Shown: positions 12,244-24,775 of the stretch, one piece after another
Layout of the letters: the number at the start of each line of letters is the position of its first letter
Position numbering within the stretch: the first letter of the stretch is position 1
Assembly (NCBI GenBank): GCA_950295325.1
Contig: OX485803.1
Location: forward strand, 16,678,001 to 16,742,000
DNA: 64,000 bases
Direction of reading: 5' to 3'
From: Polytrichum commune
Taxonomy: Eukaryota > Streptophyta > Polytrichopsida > Polytrichales > Polytrichaceae
Program-made: the position numbers and the translations under genes
Notes under the pieces: generated by a model
Told to the model about the DNA's origin: nothing
Database searches by the model: none
What the model saw: the letters and a program-made list of their open reading frames with translations, nothing else

Positions 12244-12760
12244 CAGAACACCACCTCCAACACATAAATGCCATGACATGTCAACATACTGCAGGAATCA
12301 GAGATTTGAATAACAACTGATATTTACCAGATCACACCATCCTGTGCCAAATGTTACTAGCAGTACCCTGAGGAAAATAACACTACAATTGTAACAATCT
12401 GTCAAAAGTATATGTGCCCAGAACACCCCCTCCAACACATAAATGCCATGATATGTTAAACATTCTGTAATAAATCGAGATTTGAATAACAATTGGCATA
12501 TACCAGATCACACCATCCTGTGCCAAATGTAACAAGCAGTAACCTGGAGGAAAATAACATTACAGTTGCAATGGTCCGACAAAAGTATTCACGCTCAGAT
12601 CACCCCCTCCAACACATAAAAACCGTGACAAGTCAAGAATTTGAAAACTGGCATTTACCAGGTCAACACCCATCCTGTGCCAAATGTAACTAGCTGTAAC
12701 CTGGGAGAAAATACATTACAATTACGATGGTCCGACAAAACTGTGTTCACCTTTCATCCA
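12244..12760. repeat. Three-unit array (about 176 bp) just past the AKAP17A-like stop codon
   Basis: Units start at 12244, 12419 and 12596 (CAGAACACC or CAGATCACC), each with CCTCCAACACATAAA and ATCCTGTGCCAAATGT. It begins 16 bases beyond the stop on the minus strand, so it probably forms the 3' UTR or the terminator region. Confidence 0.8.
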
Positions 12761-12775
12761 GGATTCACTTCAATC

Positions 12776-15700
12776 TTAGCTGCTGATTAATACCACACTG
12801 CGCAACCTTTTCTCGGAGCTTTCAACTCTGCCCATGTCTCCATCATGTGCACTCGACAGCATTTCTGTAGCATATGAGGAAGCTACACTGTGGGTCACTT
12901 CAAGAACCCATCGCTCTACCTTCAAGTTGTTGCCCTCTCCTTTATCCAGATCTTCCACTCTCTTGACATCTCTGTCATCTTCACTTTCATCGCTCTCAGT
13001 GCTATATCTAGCAGGCCGATGAGATCGATCTCCCTTTGAACTGTTTCATACACAGGCAATGAAAGAGAATTTCAGTAACATCCACGTTAAAGCTGAAGAA
13101 CTTGTTGAAATCAAGATCCAAGACGGTTATTCACATAATCTCTGTATCATGTGGCTGTGATGGTCCATATGAGATAATTCCTACAGCCATATAAACATAT
13201 GACAACACACTAGCACTGGCTGTGATGGTCCCTATGAGATAATTCCTACAGCCATATAAACATATGACAACACACACTAGCACATATGTGGGATACAAGA
13301 GAACTACAAATTACTTATTCTCCGCATATATCCCCTAAATGTTCATGTCAAATCACAAGAGTCAAATCAACAGTGCTGTGATCATATATAAGCCAGAAGG
13401 TATTTGAATGCTTACTATCTCTCATAATGATTAGGCGCATAGACTTCTCTTCTCTTCACTGGTGCTTCCCGCTCTGGCATTGGATAATCCTCTGTTTCCT
13501 CCTCTGGTTGCCACCTCTGACAGAGCATGACACACTCCACAGGTTTAGCAAATCCACTATTCACAATAATATATTATGCAAATTTTATGAACTTGTTAAG
13601 ACTGTGGAACCAAGGCCTAATGGAAAAGCCATGACCAAAACACCTTGCAGGTAAGCCCTCTTCCCAACCACAAATTCAAGGTTATCAGGTGTGATTTCTC
13701 CTGCCAGGCCCTCTTTTATTTAGTGAGCAACCAACAAAAGGATGGCAAATAGTTGGATTGGGAGTTCAATACAAAGACAGAAGCTGCTGGCTAGCACAAG
13801 TATAAGGGCTAAACCTGAATATGCACATAACAACTCATTCAAGGTCTGAGTTTCGAATTTGGGACCAGAGTTTGGTGGACCCTTGCTTGTGGTTCACAAC
13901 TAAATTTCACTGTGCTTAAGATACAAACATGCCCCTAGATGGAAGTCCAACTTGGTTGGGTACTTGTGTGTAACCATGTCAGAGGTGATCACAGAATTCC
14001 TTAAGAAATCCCTACTGCCATTTTTAGTAACAAACCTGCCATTTAGTCAGACACCTCATAACCCTTCACCTCTCTGCAGACTACTCATTCCTTAAAATGA
14101 CAAAGCACCCACATAAACCTATGTATTTGAAGTTACAGATTAAATGCATGAGAAGGAGATGCATGCAAAAAATCACCTCCAAGGTTCCAGCCAATTGAGT
14201 ATGTGCTCGTTGCAAGTCTGACTCTTCATCCTCAGACAGGTGTGTTCTATGATCCCTTGATTGTGGCAAACTTTTTCCCCCATCAATCTTAGATATGTAT
14301 CTACTCTTGTCCCTCGTTTGTGACAAGTGTTGTACATTTTCCTCATACTCAGGTGTATAGCTCCTCTTTACCCTGAGCTGTGGTGGACTCCTTTCATCCT
14401 CATCCTCATCCTCAGATGTATATCTTCTCTTCTCTCTGAGATTTGCTGGACCCCTTTCTTCCTCATCCTCAGATATATATCTTCTCTTCTCACGGACCTG
14501 CTGCATAGTCAGTTCCTCCTCATCTTCGGATGAATATCTCCTTTTTCCCCTCACTTGCACTTTCCTATCCTTGCCCCCACCCTCAGAGGAATATCTTCTC
14601 TTCACCCTCCCTTGCCGCAAGTGATATTCATCTTCATCCTCCGAAATGTCTCTTCTCATGTCTCGTACATCGGGTGAGTGTACTTCTTTCTTGTCCTTCG
14701 GCATGAATCTCCTCTCATTCCTTGCTTGTAGAGATGGCATCAGTTCCTCATCTTCAGATGTGTATCTTCGTTTCTCCCTTGATTGTGATGGATAACTTTT
14801 TTTCTCATCATCAGAAATGTATTTTCTTTTCTCTGCTGCTTGCAGTGGCTTTCTTCCTTCCTCCTCCTCCAACATGTACCTACCATTCTCTCTCTCTGGA
14901 GATAAAGATCTTTCATGGTCCTTAGATGTGTGTCTTTCCTTATTCCTGGTATTTTGTTGCACATCCTCATCTGAAGACACCTGTTTTTCATCCTGCAATC
15001 TCAGGGAGTAACTCATCCGTGTTACTTCAACAAACACCCCAGGGAAACAATTATAAATTTGTTGTCTAGGCTAAATGGGTATGCCTACACCCTACACTAC
15101 ACAAGAGTCTACAAAGAAAACATTATTGCTTGATCAATTGATGTAATGCATTAAGTGTTTTTGTGAAAGCACACAAGTAAAACAACACCTCCACAGAAGC
15201 CACAGCTCCTTTGATGCAGAACTGAAACAGGAAGAATATGTAAGGGTCAAGACATGCCTGGATAAGACCCTCTTCTTCTGATGATGCTGATTCTGAATCT
15301 GACTCGGTCACAACCTTCCTGGCTTCCTCTTCCAGCTTCTGAGCTTGCTCAGCCAGTAATTGTTGTTGCTTTCCCTCCTCCTCCTCCTCCTCCTCCCTAG
15401 ATTAATGGGCAGCACAGAACATGTGTGATGTCAAGCAGCAGGGCCTCAACCTGAAGCCCACATCCAATCCACAAAAAATATATCTACAGAGATTTCTTTC
15501 GATTCATAGTGTAAACTAAAGAACAAAATTACACCCTCCCTATCAGCACTCTGGGAGCAGGTTTTTACGTGATACAAATGGCCATTTCAATGCAAAAAGG
15601 TCAAATCATCATACTGAGCACACATACCTTCCAGGTTCTATACATCTGCAAGGTATCACACCTGGCATAGCCATTGTACTGTGGAGTAAAGGAGAACTAA

Positions 15701-17399
15701 CCTCAGAGCTGCAGCCGCTTGTTCCACCTTCTGCCTCTCCTCTTCAGCAAGTGCAAGCTCAGCCTGGCGAGCCTCTTCTTTTTGAGCCCTCTCAGCCTCC
15801 ATGCGTTCTTGCTGTTCCAGTCTCTCCTTTTCAAACTTTCTTCGCCGTACATTTAGAATGCTAAAGTAGTTATCTTTGTCCCAGTCTACTACATAAGTTG
15901 CCCTAAAGTTTGATCCTGCCTGCTCACAATGCAATATGTTTAAGAGTTAGCATGCTTGAAGAAAATAAAGTGTCCTTATCCTTGCAAAGCACAAGCACAC
16001 AAGTCAGGTGGTTACAAAGTTACAACCTACAGCCCATTTTCACCATCTTCGTTCTCCCAGTAGAACCTCTTTCAGAGAGCAAAAAAGCTAAGAGAAGTGG
16101 TTTTTTCAACATACCTTCTGCATTGCACGGCCACACAAAGCCTGAAGAGCATTGCAAAAGCTGGCATGACTTTCAAATTGCACCCACACTTGGCACTGTA
16201 AAGCTGCAGCCATGTTTGCCACGTCTTTGGAATTCTTGCCCAAGTCTTCATTCCCAATAACTTCCAAGTTCCTATTCAGCGAATGAAAACAGTCAGAACA
16301 ACAAACCAGATATCATAGCACACATAAACTACCCAGTTCTCATTAGGAAACCCAAAATCTGAAACATAGAGGAAGCATAGTAAGATAACATCATTGGTTA
16401 AGGAAAGACCTGATTTCCCCAAATTTAGAAAAGATCGTGTGGGTAACCAAAACTGAAGCTTTAGAAGAGACCCGTGGCTCAGCGAACCATCGAGACGGCA
16501 CCCCTTTCAGCGTGAGAGTAGTGGGTCCTGCTTGTGCCACTCCTGAAAGAAAAAAAATCAAAAGCTACATCAGAGATCCATGTCTCCTCTGCAAACAGAC
16601 TTTGCTGTGTGGCTAGGATGCTCAAGGAGATCAGTTAACCAAGATTTTGACGATATGGGCATCTTGGTTTAGGATTTATGTATTCCGTAAATTCAACGGT
16701 GCACGTATCCTTAAGTTCGGTCCTGGGTCGACAAAAGTAGGCGCAACGCAATTGCAATGCAGCTCAAAAAACACTTAAGACAGAGAATGTAGTGAAGAGC
16801 ATATCTCAAAGTGAACAACTCATGCCAAAACAAAATTCATGTGAATCTTAACACCCAGATTCAATTTCCCAGGATAAATTTTTTTATTTGAACATAGGAA
16901 CTCTACACTCTTCCACATCCAGCAAGTAGAACCACAGACCTCCTCGGCGAGGACCAAAAACAGTCTCCCACGATAGCTTGATGGCTTCAAACTGATTTGT
17001 CTCTGTGATGACGGCGAGACACTTGAGCTTCAGCCCGCCTACATTCAATTCTGCACCATTCACTTTCTCCACGACATACTTCCCAACATCTTCTCCTTCG
17101 CGAATTTTTGGGTCGCCCTTCGACTGACCACCCCATAGATGTAACACACCATCCGCAATCGGCTCATCCCGCCGCTTCTTATAGTAATTCTTCTCTCTGT
17201 GGACAACTAGGTCCCGGTCCGCAATGGCGATCCCAAGCCGTTTCCTGAACAGCGCTGTCAACCCTTCCTTCAGTAGCCACTCGTCTACCGGATTCACCGA
17301 AACATCTGCCCGCATGAAGGAGAGCGACACAACAGTGCAGGGCACCAAGGACAGTCCGTCACTGAGCTCAACAACGGTGGATGTTGACTCTGCCCCCAT
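12776..17399 (-). CDS. AKAP17A-like (XE7/SFRS17A family) RNA-processing protein with charged repeat domain
   Basis: Complete 8-exon gene, 762 aa. Exons: 17399-16940, 16542-16410, 16271-16115, 15919-15702, 15396-15258, 14992-14177, 13516-13416, 13040-12776; summed length 2289 is in frame throughout and ends in TAA. Residues 1-250 carry the conserved family core: DGLSLVP, VDEWLLK, YVVEKVNG, then KGVPSRWFAEPRV and THTIFSKFGEIR (RRM-like), then WVQFESHASFCNAL. Residues 251-369 hold VVDWDKDNYF followed by an E/R/Q-rich coiled coil. Residues 370-641, one exon, are about 12 tandem units built on KRRY[ST]SEDEE. The animal homologue is a nuclear-speckle splicing regulator that anchors PKA; the plant role is not established to my knowledge. 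I chose MGAES at 17399 because the family starts shortly before the DGLSLVP motif; an in-frame ATG lies at 17441. The intron after 15258 would use a GC donor. Confidence 0.9.
13153..13274. repeat. 65-bp tandem duplication in the last AKAP17A-like intron
   Basis: GGCTGTGATGGTCC at 13153 and 13218, both followed by TATGAGATAATTCCTACAGC and CATATGACAACACAC. Nearly identical units indicate a recent event. Confidence 0.85.
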
Positions 17400-18363
17400 C
17401 TTTGCTTCCCAAACAGAGCCAATCTTCACACAGACTCTCACCGCTCTTCAAAAACCTTCTCAAATTTTCTCCCTGGCCCAAATGCAGCTCTCATCACCGC
17501 TTCCTGTCGCGACAAATTGCACTTACATGTTACACTCGAGCTTCGCTTGCCAATCTAACACAATATCACACTCCAATGCAACCCTAGGCTTTGCTCCAGA
17601 AGGCAAAATTGCAGCATTCATCACCACAAACTCTGGCCTCAAAACTACACTCACATGTTACACAAAAATTATGATTCGAAGCTTTCAACGAAGCCACTTG
17701 CACATACAATCAGACCCCTGCAACCCTAAGGTTTCCTCCTGGACACATCTACTACACTCGTTACCACTTTCTCTCCTCCATTTATTACTCGTACGTTCTC
17801 AGAAACCAATCTTCGAAGCTCCAAAATGGAGCCAATCTACACGTACAATTCCATTCTTTCCGTAACCCTAGGGTTTCGCCCACCCGAACGCAAACGCAAA
17901 CGCAAATCATCACCATTACATCCATCCTCAAATTGCACTTACAAGTTATACATCAAATTCTGCACTTGGAGCTTCCCAAAGGAGCCAATCTGCACATAGA
18001 ACCGCAGTCCTCCGCAGACCTAAGGGTTTGCTCTCAAATACAAATGAACCACCAGCGGCAGCCCACTTCACTGATCACCACATTTCTGCCGCAAATCCAT
18101 GCAGCAGGCGGCGAAAGATAAGAGTATTAACCCCCGATGGGCAGATTACACATGCGAATCACATTCCGAAACAGCGGCAGCAACAATCCCCGACTCGACC
18201 GATTTGTATATTAGGATGTCTCCGCACTCCGAACATGAGCGGCAAGTCTCTGTCTCCGAAGACCTAGGTCCACTACACTAGTTTAGTTTGGTGTGGCGTG
18301 GCGTTTAGTTGAAACCCAGACATAGCCCCAGCAGCCTCGCCAAGGCGCTGGGCAACGCTATAA
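17400..18363 (-). promoter_or_regulatory. Probable promoter and 5' leader of the AKAP17A-like gene with telobox motifs
   Basis: Upstream of the chosen start the sequence holds AACCCTA motifs at about 17580, 17720 and 17863 (the last inside AACCCTAGGGTTT) and CCTAAGGGTTT near 18018, resembling plant teloboxes. A TTACATGTTACAC motif recurs around 17523 and 17649. No TATA box or start site can be assigned. Open reading frames here on the plus strand look like composition artefacts. Confidence 0.4.
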
Positions 18364-18847
18364 GGGCCCAAAGCCGGGACCATGAAATTGTGAGAGCCCA
18401 AAAGAAACTGTCCAAAGGCTGTCCCAACATCCTCCAAAATCATTTAGTGTGATCACGGATCCTCAACTGTAGTGTGAAGTCATATGCGACCGAGCCCTTA
18501 ACCAAATGCTATTTCAATGAATTTCTATTCATGCGGGTCCTCACACATGATAATATAGAATAAATCAACGGTTGTGAGCATTCAAAGTGCCATGGTCTCC
18601 CGGTTTTGTGTTAGACCTACCTCCAAGAAGTGATTTTTGAAAATAATCCAAGTGGCCATGAAACATGATGCATTGGATGCCATGTAGAAATCCATGTAGA
18701 CTTTACATCCATATCTTGCATTCACATACTCCGTTTGTCCCTCAAGCCTAGTGTGAAGCGAACTTGGACTGGCTCCGCCTTTTCCACCAATGAGAGTGCT
18801 TGAAGTCTAATGGTCACGGGCTGTCAGTCTCGCGTGTGAAATGACCC
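18364..18847. mobile_element. Tourist-like MITE, copy 2
   Basis: Close relative of the copy at 25234: shared ACCATGAAATTGTGAGAG near the left end and ATGGTCACGGGCT near the right end. Left end GGGCCC is preceded by TAA; the right end GTGAAATGACCC is followed by TTA. The left inverted repeat is shortened. Confidence 0.75.
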
Positions 18848-19200
18848 TTACTGACATGGAAAAATCAACAAACTGGTCATCATAATTTGAAGTTTTTCAA
18901 AAAAAGCAACGCATAATTTGCTCATGTGCTCAATACAAAATCATGGACAAAAAATTTAGGTAAAATAAAAATAGATTATCATGTGAAATATCCCTAATGC
19001 TTCCGATCCAGTGACAATACACTCACATGCTAAGTACACTGGAACTTTTGGGGACTTTACATCCATCTTGCATTCACATGCTCTGTTGGACCCTCAAGCG
19101 TAATGTGGAGTGAACTTGGACCGGCTCCACCTTTTCCACCAATGAGAGTGCTGGGAGCGTAATGGTCACGGGCTCCCAGTCTCACGGGCTCACCAGCCCT
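18848..19200. repeat. Repeat tail shared with 25736-25950, then a MITE right-end fragment
   Basis: Bases 18848-19056 match 25736-25950 (TTTGCTCATGTGCTCAATAC, CTCACATGCTAAGTACACTG), although they lie outside the MITE's inverted repeats. From about 19057 to 19200 a second, partial right half of the MITE follows (TTTACATCCATCTTGCATTC to GGTCACGGGCTC). Confidence 0.65.
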
Positions 19201-21639
19201 AAGTTACTGAAATTTGAGGAGGCAGGCACGGCAGTTCTGTAAACCCAGCAGTGCCCCCCAACGGCAAAAGGGGGAATCCGGAGGGCACATACCGGGCCCT
19301 TCTCCCACACCACATCACAGATGCTGTGTGTAGCCTGCCACCACTACCAGGTCTCGCCTTATTTAACCGTGTCAGGTGAATGTTTTCAAGGGAGCATCCC
19401 CAGCGGAAGCGCTATCATGACCGCCAACGCTATCTTGTATATTCAGGTACCGTTATAATGTACCACAAGGGACCCCAAGCCGTCATAATGCAGGAGCCTA
19501 TGTTCGGGGAAAACCGACGGCTAGTTCATTATCAGCCGATGGATTTCCCGTCATGGCCGGTCCAAATTTCCAACCATCGGATGGCAATCCGACTATAATT
19601 TCAATCCTCCGGCAATTAGCCGATGGACCAAAAAATGTCCCGGAAATGTAGCCGATTCTTCTTGTGAGTAACTGGATTTCAACCAGAAGCATCCAAAGCG
19701 CTATTTGTCTGGGGCATCTCATGATGCACTTGAGGAAGTACCCTAAACCTTAAACTTTTTGAATTATGCAACCTTTCCGTGACCAAATCCAATTGCTTTT
19801 ATGAAGAATTGGGGGACCCTTGGCCTTCAAGCGGTGAAGGCATTGCTAGGTTCAATTCATGCCAAGGATATTAACTCTTCAAATGTAAAGTTTTGAACAT
19901 GCCTTTCTTTTCACTTATTCAAGATTTTGTACTAAGAAATGATTTCTAATAACTTTTCATACATCTTTTAAACAATTATTGCCGATATGAATTCCATTTA
20001 ATCGGATATTGGCCAATGAAAATATGAAAATATAGGCAATTGGCCGATTGATTTTACAAAAGACCGGCTGTTGCCAATGTAAATTGGAAAAAATCCGACC
20101 CTTCGTAGCAACTACCGGCAATTAGCCACTAAGGCTTCAACAACTTCCCAGACTCTGGCAGGAGCCTATGGCGAGGTTGCTCCACCTGTCACTTGACTTT
20201 AAATGGAAAGGCATTACTCAACCAAAGAATGTCATTATCTAACAGCCAAGGCCAATGCCCCCTTCCCACCTTACTTTAGCTACGACTAAAAGTTGGTTCT
20301 AACAGCCCGGCCTTCACACCATCATTGACATTATCTAGTGCCCAGCCTAGTTGGCAAATGATGTGGCATGGCTTAAAGTGGAGGTTTTAAGCCTCAAGCA
20401 CCGATCCTCCCATCAGTACCTAACACAGGAGGCAAGAGTATAGGACCTTTAATAGTGTCGCCTCCCGCCCCTTTGATTGGTTGCTTTTTAGTCTTAGCTA
20501 AGAGGGCACGAGGAGCTCCCCATTAACGGAAAACCGATGGTAAGATAGGTGAGTAGTAAGGCATTTGGGGATGGGACAAAAACTACCCAACGTTCATTGC
20601 TTGGTAGATAAAACAATGAACATGTGTGAGAGCTACTTAACTAAAACCTACTTGAAAATCTCTTGAGGGAGTTCTTGCAGGTGCATTGGGATAGCCGGAT
20701 GCCTCCGCTATAACCAAGGGAGCTTTACCCGGTTTTTAGGAAATACTTTGGGTCTTATAGCTAAAGTCATGTGGGAAGGGGGCACATGAGTGGAATAGAG
20801 TAGATAGACCTATTTCCGTTAACTTATAGCCCACCCACACTTACGGGTGCAGGCCACCAGTGAATGTTGCGTACCAACACTAGTTGCAACCGGGGCTCTC
20901 ATTGGCTAGACCAATTTTAAAAGTGGCCCCTGTTGGTTTAGGGGTTCGTTCATTGGTGGTCCGCACAAGTGAGTATGGGTGGGTTGTTAGGCAATTTCAC
21001 ACAAGTGGAGTACATGTGTGACATTGGGATGATTTTTCATATGTCTTGAAATGATGTCACAATGTTTAACAAAAAAATCATAATCATTTCAAAGTATTGA
21101 AATTACTGTAACTTCTCAAAAGCAAGATTCACTCCCCACCCACATTCACAGCATAGGTCAACATATTTACGATTATTGAGAGGCAAAAACATGAGTGTAA
21201 TTAGTGTCCTTTTCAAGGAACCCGAACCCGTGCCCTTTTGACTAACTTTTTCCCATCACGTTGAATGTGAAGGTTGCATGTGTGATTCTTTATTTTGTTT
21301 TGTTTTGTTATGTGATTCTTCATGACTTTCTCCATCACATTAGAAAATAGCAGCTACATGTGTGGAACTTCACAACTTTAGAGACTCCATGTAATGAATT
21401 TCCTTTTAGGTTGGGGGTGTCATAAATGGGTTTGTTACTCTAGTGTATTTGCATACATAGCATGATGTTGGGCATGCTCTTAGCCCGGGTACCTTGGAAA
21501 TAGGGTTAGGTGTCTTCACAAAGCAGGTGCCATTATATATTTGCTAGTTCTTTTTATGGCGGAACATGTGGGGTAGGCCTCCCTAGAGTAGCCGTCGTAT
21601 TCCCGCTATTATAACGGTGTCTTAACCTTGAGAGGCTCA
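19201..21639. other. Intergenic sequence without recognisable genes
   Basis: Both strands lack long or conserved reading frames. The stretch is low-complexity mixed sequence with CCGGCAATTAGCC-like repeats between about 19560 and 20140, suggesting decayed transposon DNA of unknown class. Confidence 0.4.
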
Positions 21640-21735
21640 TAACATTTAGATCCATAACAATGTTTTGTGGGACTAACAATATTTTACATAATATTCTTGG
21701 ATGTTGCCCACATTCAGTTTGATGTGTTAACCTTA
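21640..21735. repeat. Half copy of the hairpin element seen at 63078-63229
   Basis: ATCCATAACAATGTTTTGTGGGACT and following bases resemble the left arm of the long inverted repeat at 63078. The opposite arm is missing, consistent with deletion or solo insertion. Confidence 0.5.
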
Positions 21736-21764
21736 AGTTATGTCATGCGGGGATGCTTTGAGCA

Positions 21765-22105
21765 GATAGATAGATAGATAGAAACTCCGGTCCCTTTTTA
21801 GCAAGGGGCTGGCGTGAATAAAGTGTCCGTTCGTAATGTCAATGACCCGATGCCCACAAGACAAGGGGACATTGGGGCAATACTACTCTCCCCTTTCGAG
21901 GATGGGCACTATAGTGACACACTATACTAGTTCCTAGCTAGCCACTAGTGCCTTGAAGATACCGGACATGGTATCCCCCCAAAGGGCTTTGAGGTACCCA
22001 TACAACAAGGTCCAAGGACCCCCCACCATAGTTGGGTGGACTAAGGTGGTGAGCACCACGCCGGCATGGGGAATAGAACCCACAACCTCCTCATTAGGGG
22101 CCATG
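21765..22105 (-). mobile_element. tRNA-derived SINE, copy 1, 5'-truncated
   Basis: Flanked by an 11-bp target-site duplication TGCTTTGAGCA at 21754-21764 and 22106-22116. On the minus strand it starts inside the head, retains the B-box region (GGGTTCTATTCCCC), then the body, and ends in a (TATC)n tail at 21765-21781. It is nearly identical to 28041-28395 but lacks about 30-50 bases of the head including the A box, as expected of incomplete reverse transcription. Confidence 0.85.
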
Positions 22106-22116
22106 TGCTTTGAGCA

Positions 22117-22640
22117 CTTTATGTATTGGCCAAGGATTGAGACCATGAAATTGTGAGGGCCCTTGGAGTTTACCCCAAGGGCCATACCTTGGGGCCACAC
22201 CATAAGTAAGTGAAATTGATCATTGTGTGGTCACGAGACTTCAATCTTCATGTGTAGTGTAAAGTCGTATGTGATCCCACTCTTCAACAAGTGCCGTTTC
22301 ATTATCATGCACTAATGTGGGTTTTTTTTATGCAAATTATCAAATTAAAACAAGGTTGTCATATTTTAGAAGTGTCATCATGGTCTCCTGGTTTTGTCTT
22401 AGGTAGACTTACCTCTTCAAGGAGGGTTCACCCCCAAATCCGATAGACCATGAAACATCATCCATGTCACGTCATACACAATTTCATGTTGGTTTCAATT
22501 ATAACTTTCTATGATCCTCTAGGCCCTCAAACTACAATGCAAAGTGAAATAGAACAATCTCGCCATTTTCCACCAATAAGAGAATTTAGATTTCAATGGC
22601 CATGGGCCCTCAAGGTTTGGTGTGAACTACTCCCGATGTG
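22117..22640. mobile_element. Tourist-like MITE, copy 3, diverged
   Basis: Shares GACCATGAAATTGTGAGGGC with the family and ends near GGCCATGGGCCCTCAAGG. The inverted repeats have eroded and no clear 3-bp duplication is visible. Immediately abuts the SINE target duplication. Confidence 0.55.
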
Positions 22641-24775
22641 CAAGGGTCCAACCTAACTCAAGTATATATATAAAGTATGCACGACATAAAGTTACAAAGA
22701 GCGAGTTTTAGACAATTGTAGTACACCATCAATGGTATTTAGTGTCATGCCAGCTAATTGCCAATATGATTCCATTCGTCAACATAAGTGACTTCTTTAA
22801 GTGAATGAATATCTACATTATGATAATTAGAGTAGCACATTGGGATACTTTACATGACAATCTTGCATTGTAGTATGCAAAGGGAGGATAATTTTGAGCA
22901 TACTGATGGCAAGTGTCATTTGTGTACACTTTAGTCAAGTCGCATACCATTGTGTAACATGGTAGGCATACACCTCATGACATCATTGACATATAATCAG
23001 GACAAGATATTAGTAAGCGCTCTTGAATGCCAAGTGTCGTGAGGCGACACTTATGATGAGTTGTTAATCATCGGTGTAACCTAGCACATGCCTCAAAATA
23101 GAGTAAAATGACAATATTATGCTTGTGACACTAAATACCATAAACATTGTACCATGGCATGAAATTATACACTCTACTTCATTCATTTTCAAAGGGAAAG
23201 TTTAACATGTCACGAGTCTATTGGTTGAAACATACGAGAGAAAGTTGATGTGACATCAAATTAGGGTACCGATCTAACACTTAAAGTGTTGGAGTTGTCA
23301 TGGTACTACATTATGTCCATACATTCAAAACAATATTTTAAAAACATGTTAGTCTACATATAGATCAAATCTAAAGATAAATTATAATCATGTGATCTTC
23401 AATGTTATTGGCTTGAAGTATGAGTTCTATCATTTGGTGGGTACAACTCCTCCCCATATGGTGGAAGTCTCTCAAATGCATATTATTTTCAATCTAGCTT
23501 TTTCTGGTAACCTATAATGTTATCTTAAAATAGTGTGGTTTAATGATTTGTTTGCACCCACAATATGATTCCCCAATGTTTTTAGTGCGAAAATAAGTTG
23601 AACGTTGTGGCTCATATTATTTACACAACCATCAATCCCAAATATCGAATAAATATCGGGCAAAAACATGTTGACCTCAAGAATTGTATTTTTGACATGT
23701 GCTTGCAATTCGTTATAGTTCTTCTTTGGTGACTATGTCTAGCGGACAGAGACTATGCATTGACTTCTATGTTTCAAGAGTAAATTTCCTAACCACTTTA
23801 CGTTCACACTTGGATGTTACTTGTTCTTGATATTTTTGGTCCACTTTTTTTAGCGTGGATGGTGAAAGCTTGCATACCTTGGATAATTAACCAACTAATT
23901 CAACTATTAGTTAACTAGTTGCCTTTTGTAACTATAGTTGTTCGCAATTTGACCTGCCAAAGAATGTAGTTAATTATAGTTGCTCTAAAATCTAGTTAAG
24001 TATAGTTGTTCCTTGACATGTATTGAAAACATTTGATTCACTATAGTTGGTTATAGGTATAGTAAATAGTCACGAATTGGCAAGAGCAAAGTATACAGCT
24101 ATAATTGTAGTCTTTCATAAGGAAGGACAGAGCCTCACGGTTCTACCGTTTTCTTGTTTAAAAGTTCGGAATTTTTAAATTCATTTAAAACCCTAACATG
24201 TTGTAGGGGATAGTACAGATGAGAAATAATGTCGGTCTATTTAGAGTCTTCATTTTGTAATGCGATGTGGGGGGTTCCCTTAATTTAGTGTGGGTTACCC
24301 AATTGATCATTTATTAACAAGGGATCGAATGTAATTACAACCATGTATTGTCATTTGCTTGCATTTGGTATTTTGGTCAAGAAGGATGAAGGACTCGTTG
24401 CTTATGTAGTTCGTCATCACCTCCTTCCATGCTTCTCAACAATCCTTAAAGTATTGGGGTTCAAGAACTCGTGTTTAGGTAAGGAGCTCCGCACCACTTT
24501 TTTGACACTTTACTATGTTAAAGAAGTGTTTAAGTGGTGTAAGAACCCCTAGTTTTGGTAAAATGAAAAGGAGGAGTTTGACTTTGGCCAAAATAAGGCT
24601 ATCTAAATACAAACTCCTAGTAAACCTTTCAAAGAGCACCATCATAGGTGTCTTCAAATAGTGTGCCATGAAACATTGATGATCATTGGTTGAACATTAT
24701 AACACTACAATATTTGCCGAGGTTGCACTAAGATTAGAATAACAAGTGAATAGATACCTACACCAATTATCCCAA
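22641..24775. other. Intergenic repeat-derived sequence, including one member of a dispersed pair
   Basis: No gene seen. Bases 23735-24180 are similar to 44415-44830 (GACAGAGACTATGCAT at one end, CAGAGCCTCACGGTTCTACC at the other). Between them lie several ACTATAGTTG motifs. Around 22730-23160 and 55700-55900 a GACACTAAATACCAT motif recurs, another decayed dispersed family. Confidence 0.5.

Noticed and set aside
14327-15011. Several plus-strand reading frames across the AKAP17A-like repeat exon
   Set aside because: Antisense shadows of the repetitive exon, rich in Leu/Ser as expected from complementing KRRYSSEDEE codons.
17224-17865. 213-codon plus-strand reading frame
   Set aside because: Overlaps exon 1 and the promoter of the AKAP17A-like gene, has no recognisable domain, and is Ser/Leu/His-biased.
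22060-22105. tRNA gene suggested by the B-box sequence
   Set aside because: No cloverleaf; the motif belongs to the SINE head.
21953-22203. Reading frames shared by 21.9-22.2 kb and 28.2-28.4 kb
   Set aside because: Identical because both are SINE copies, which are non-coding.
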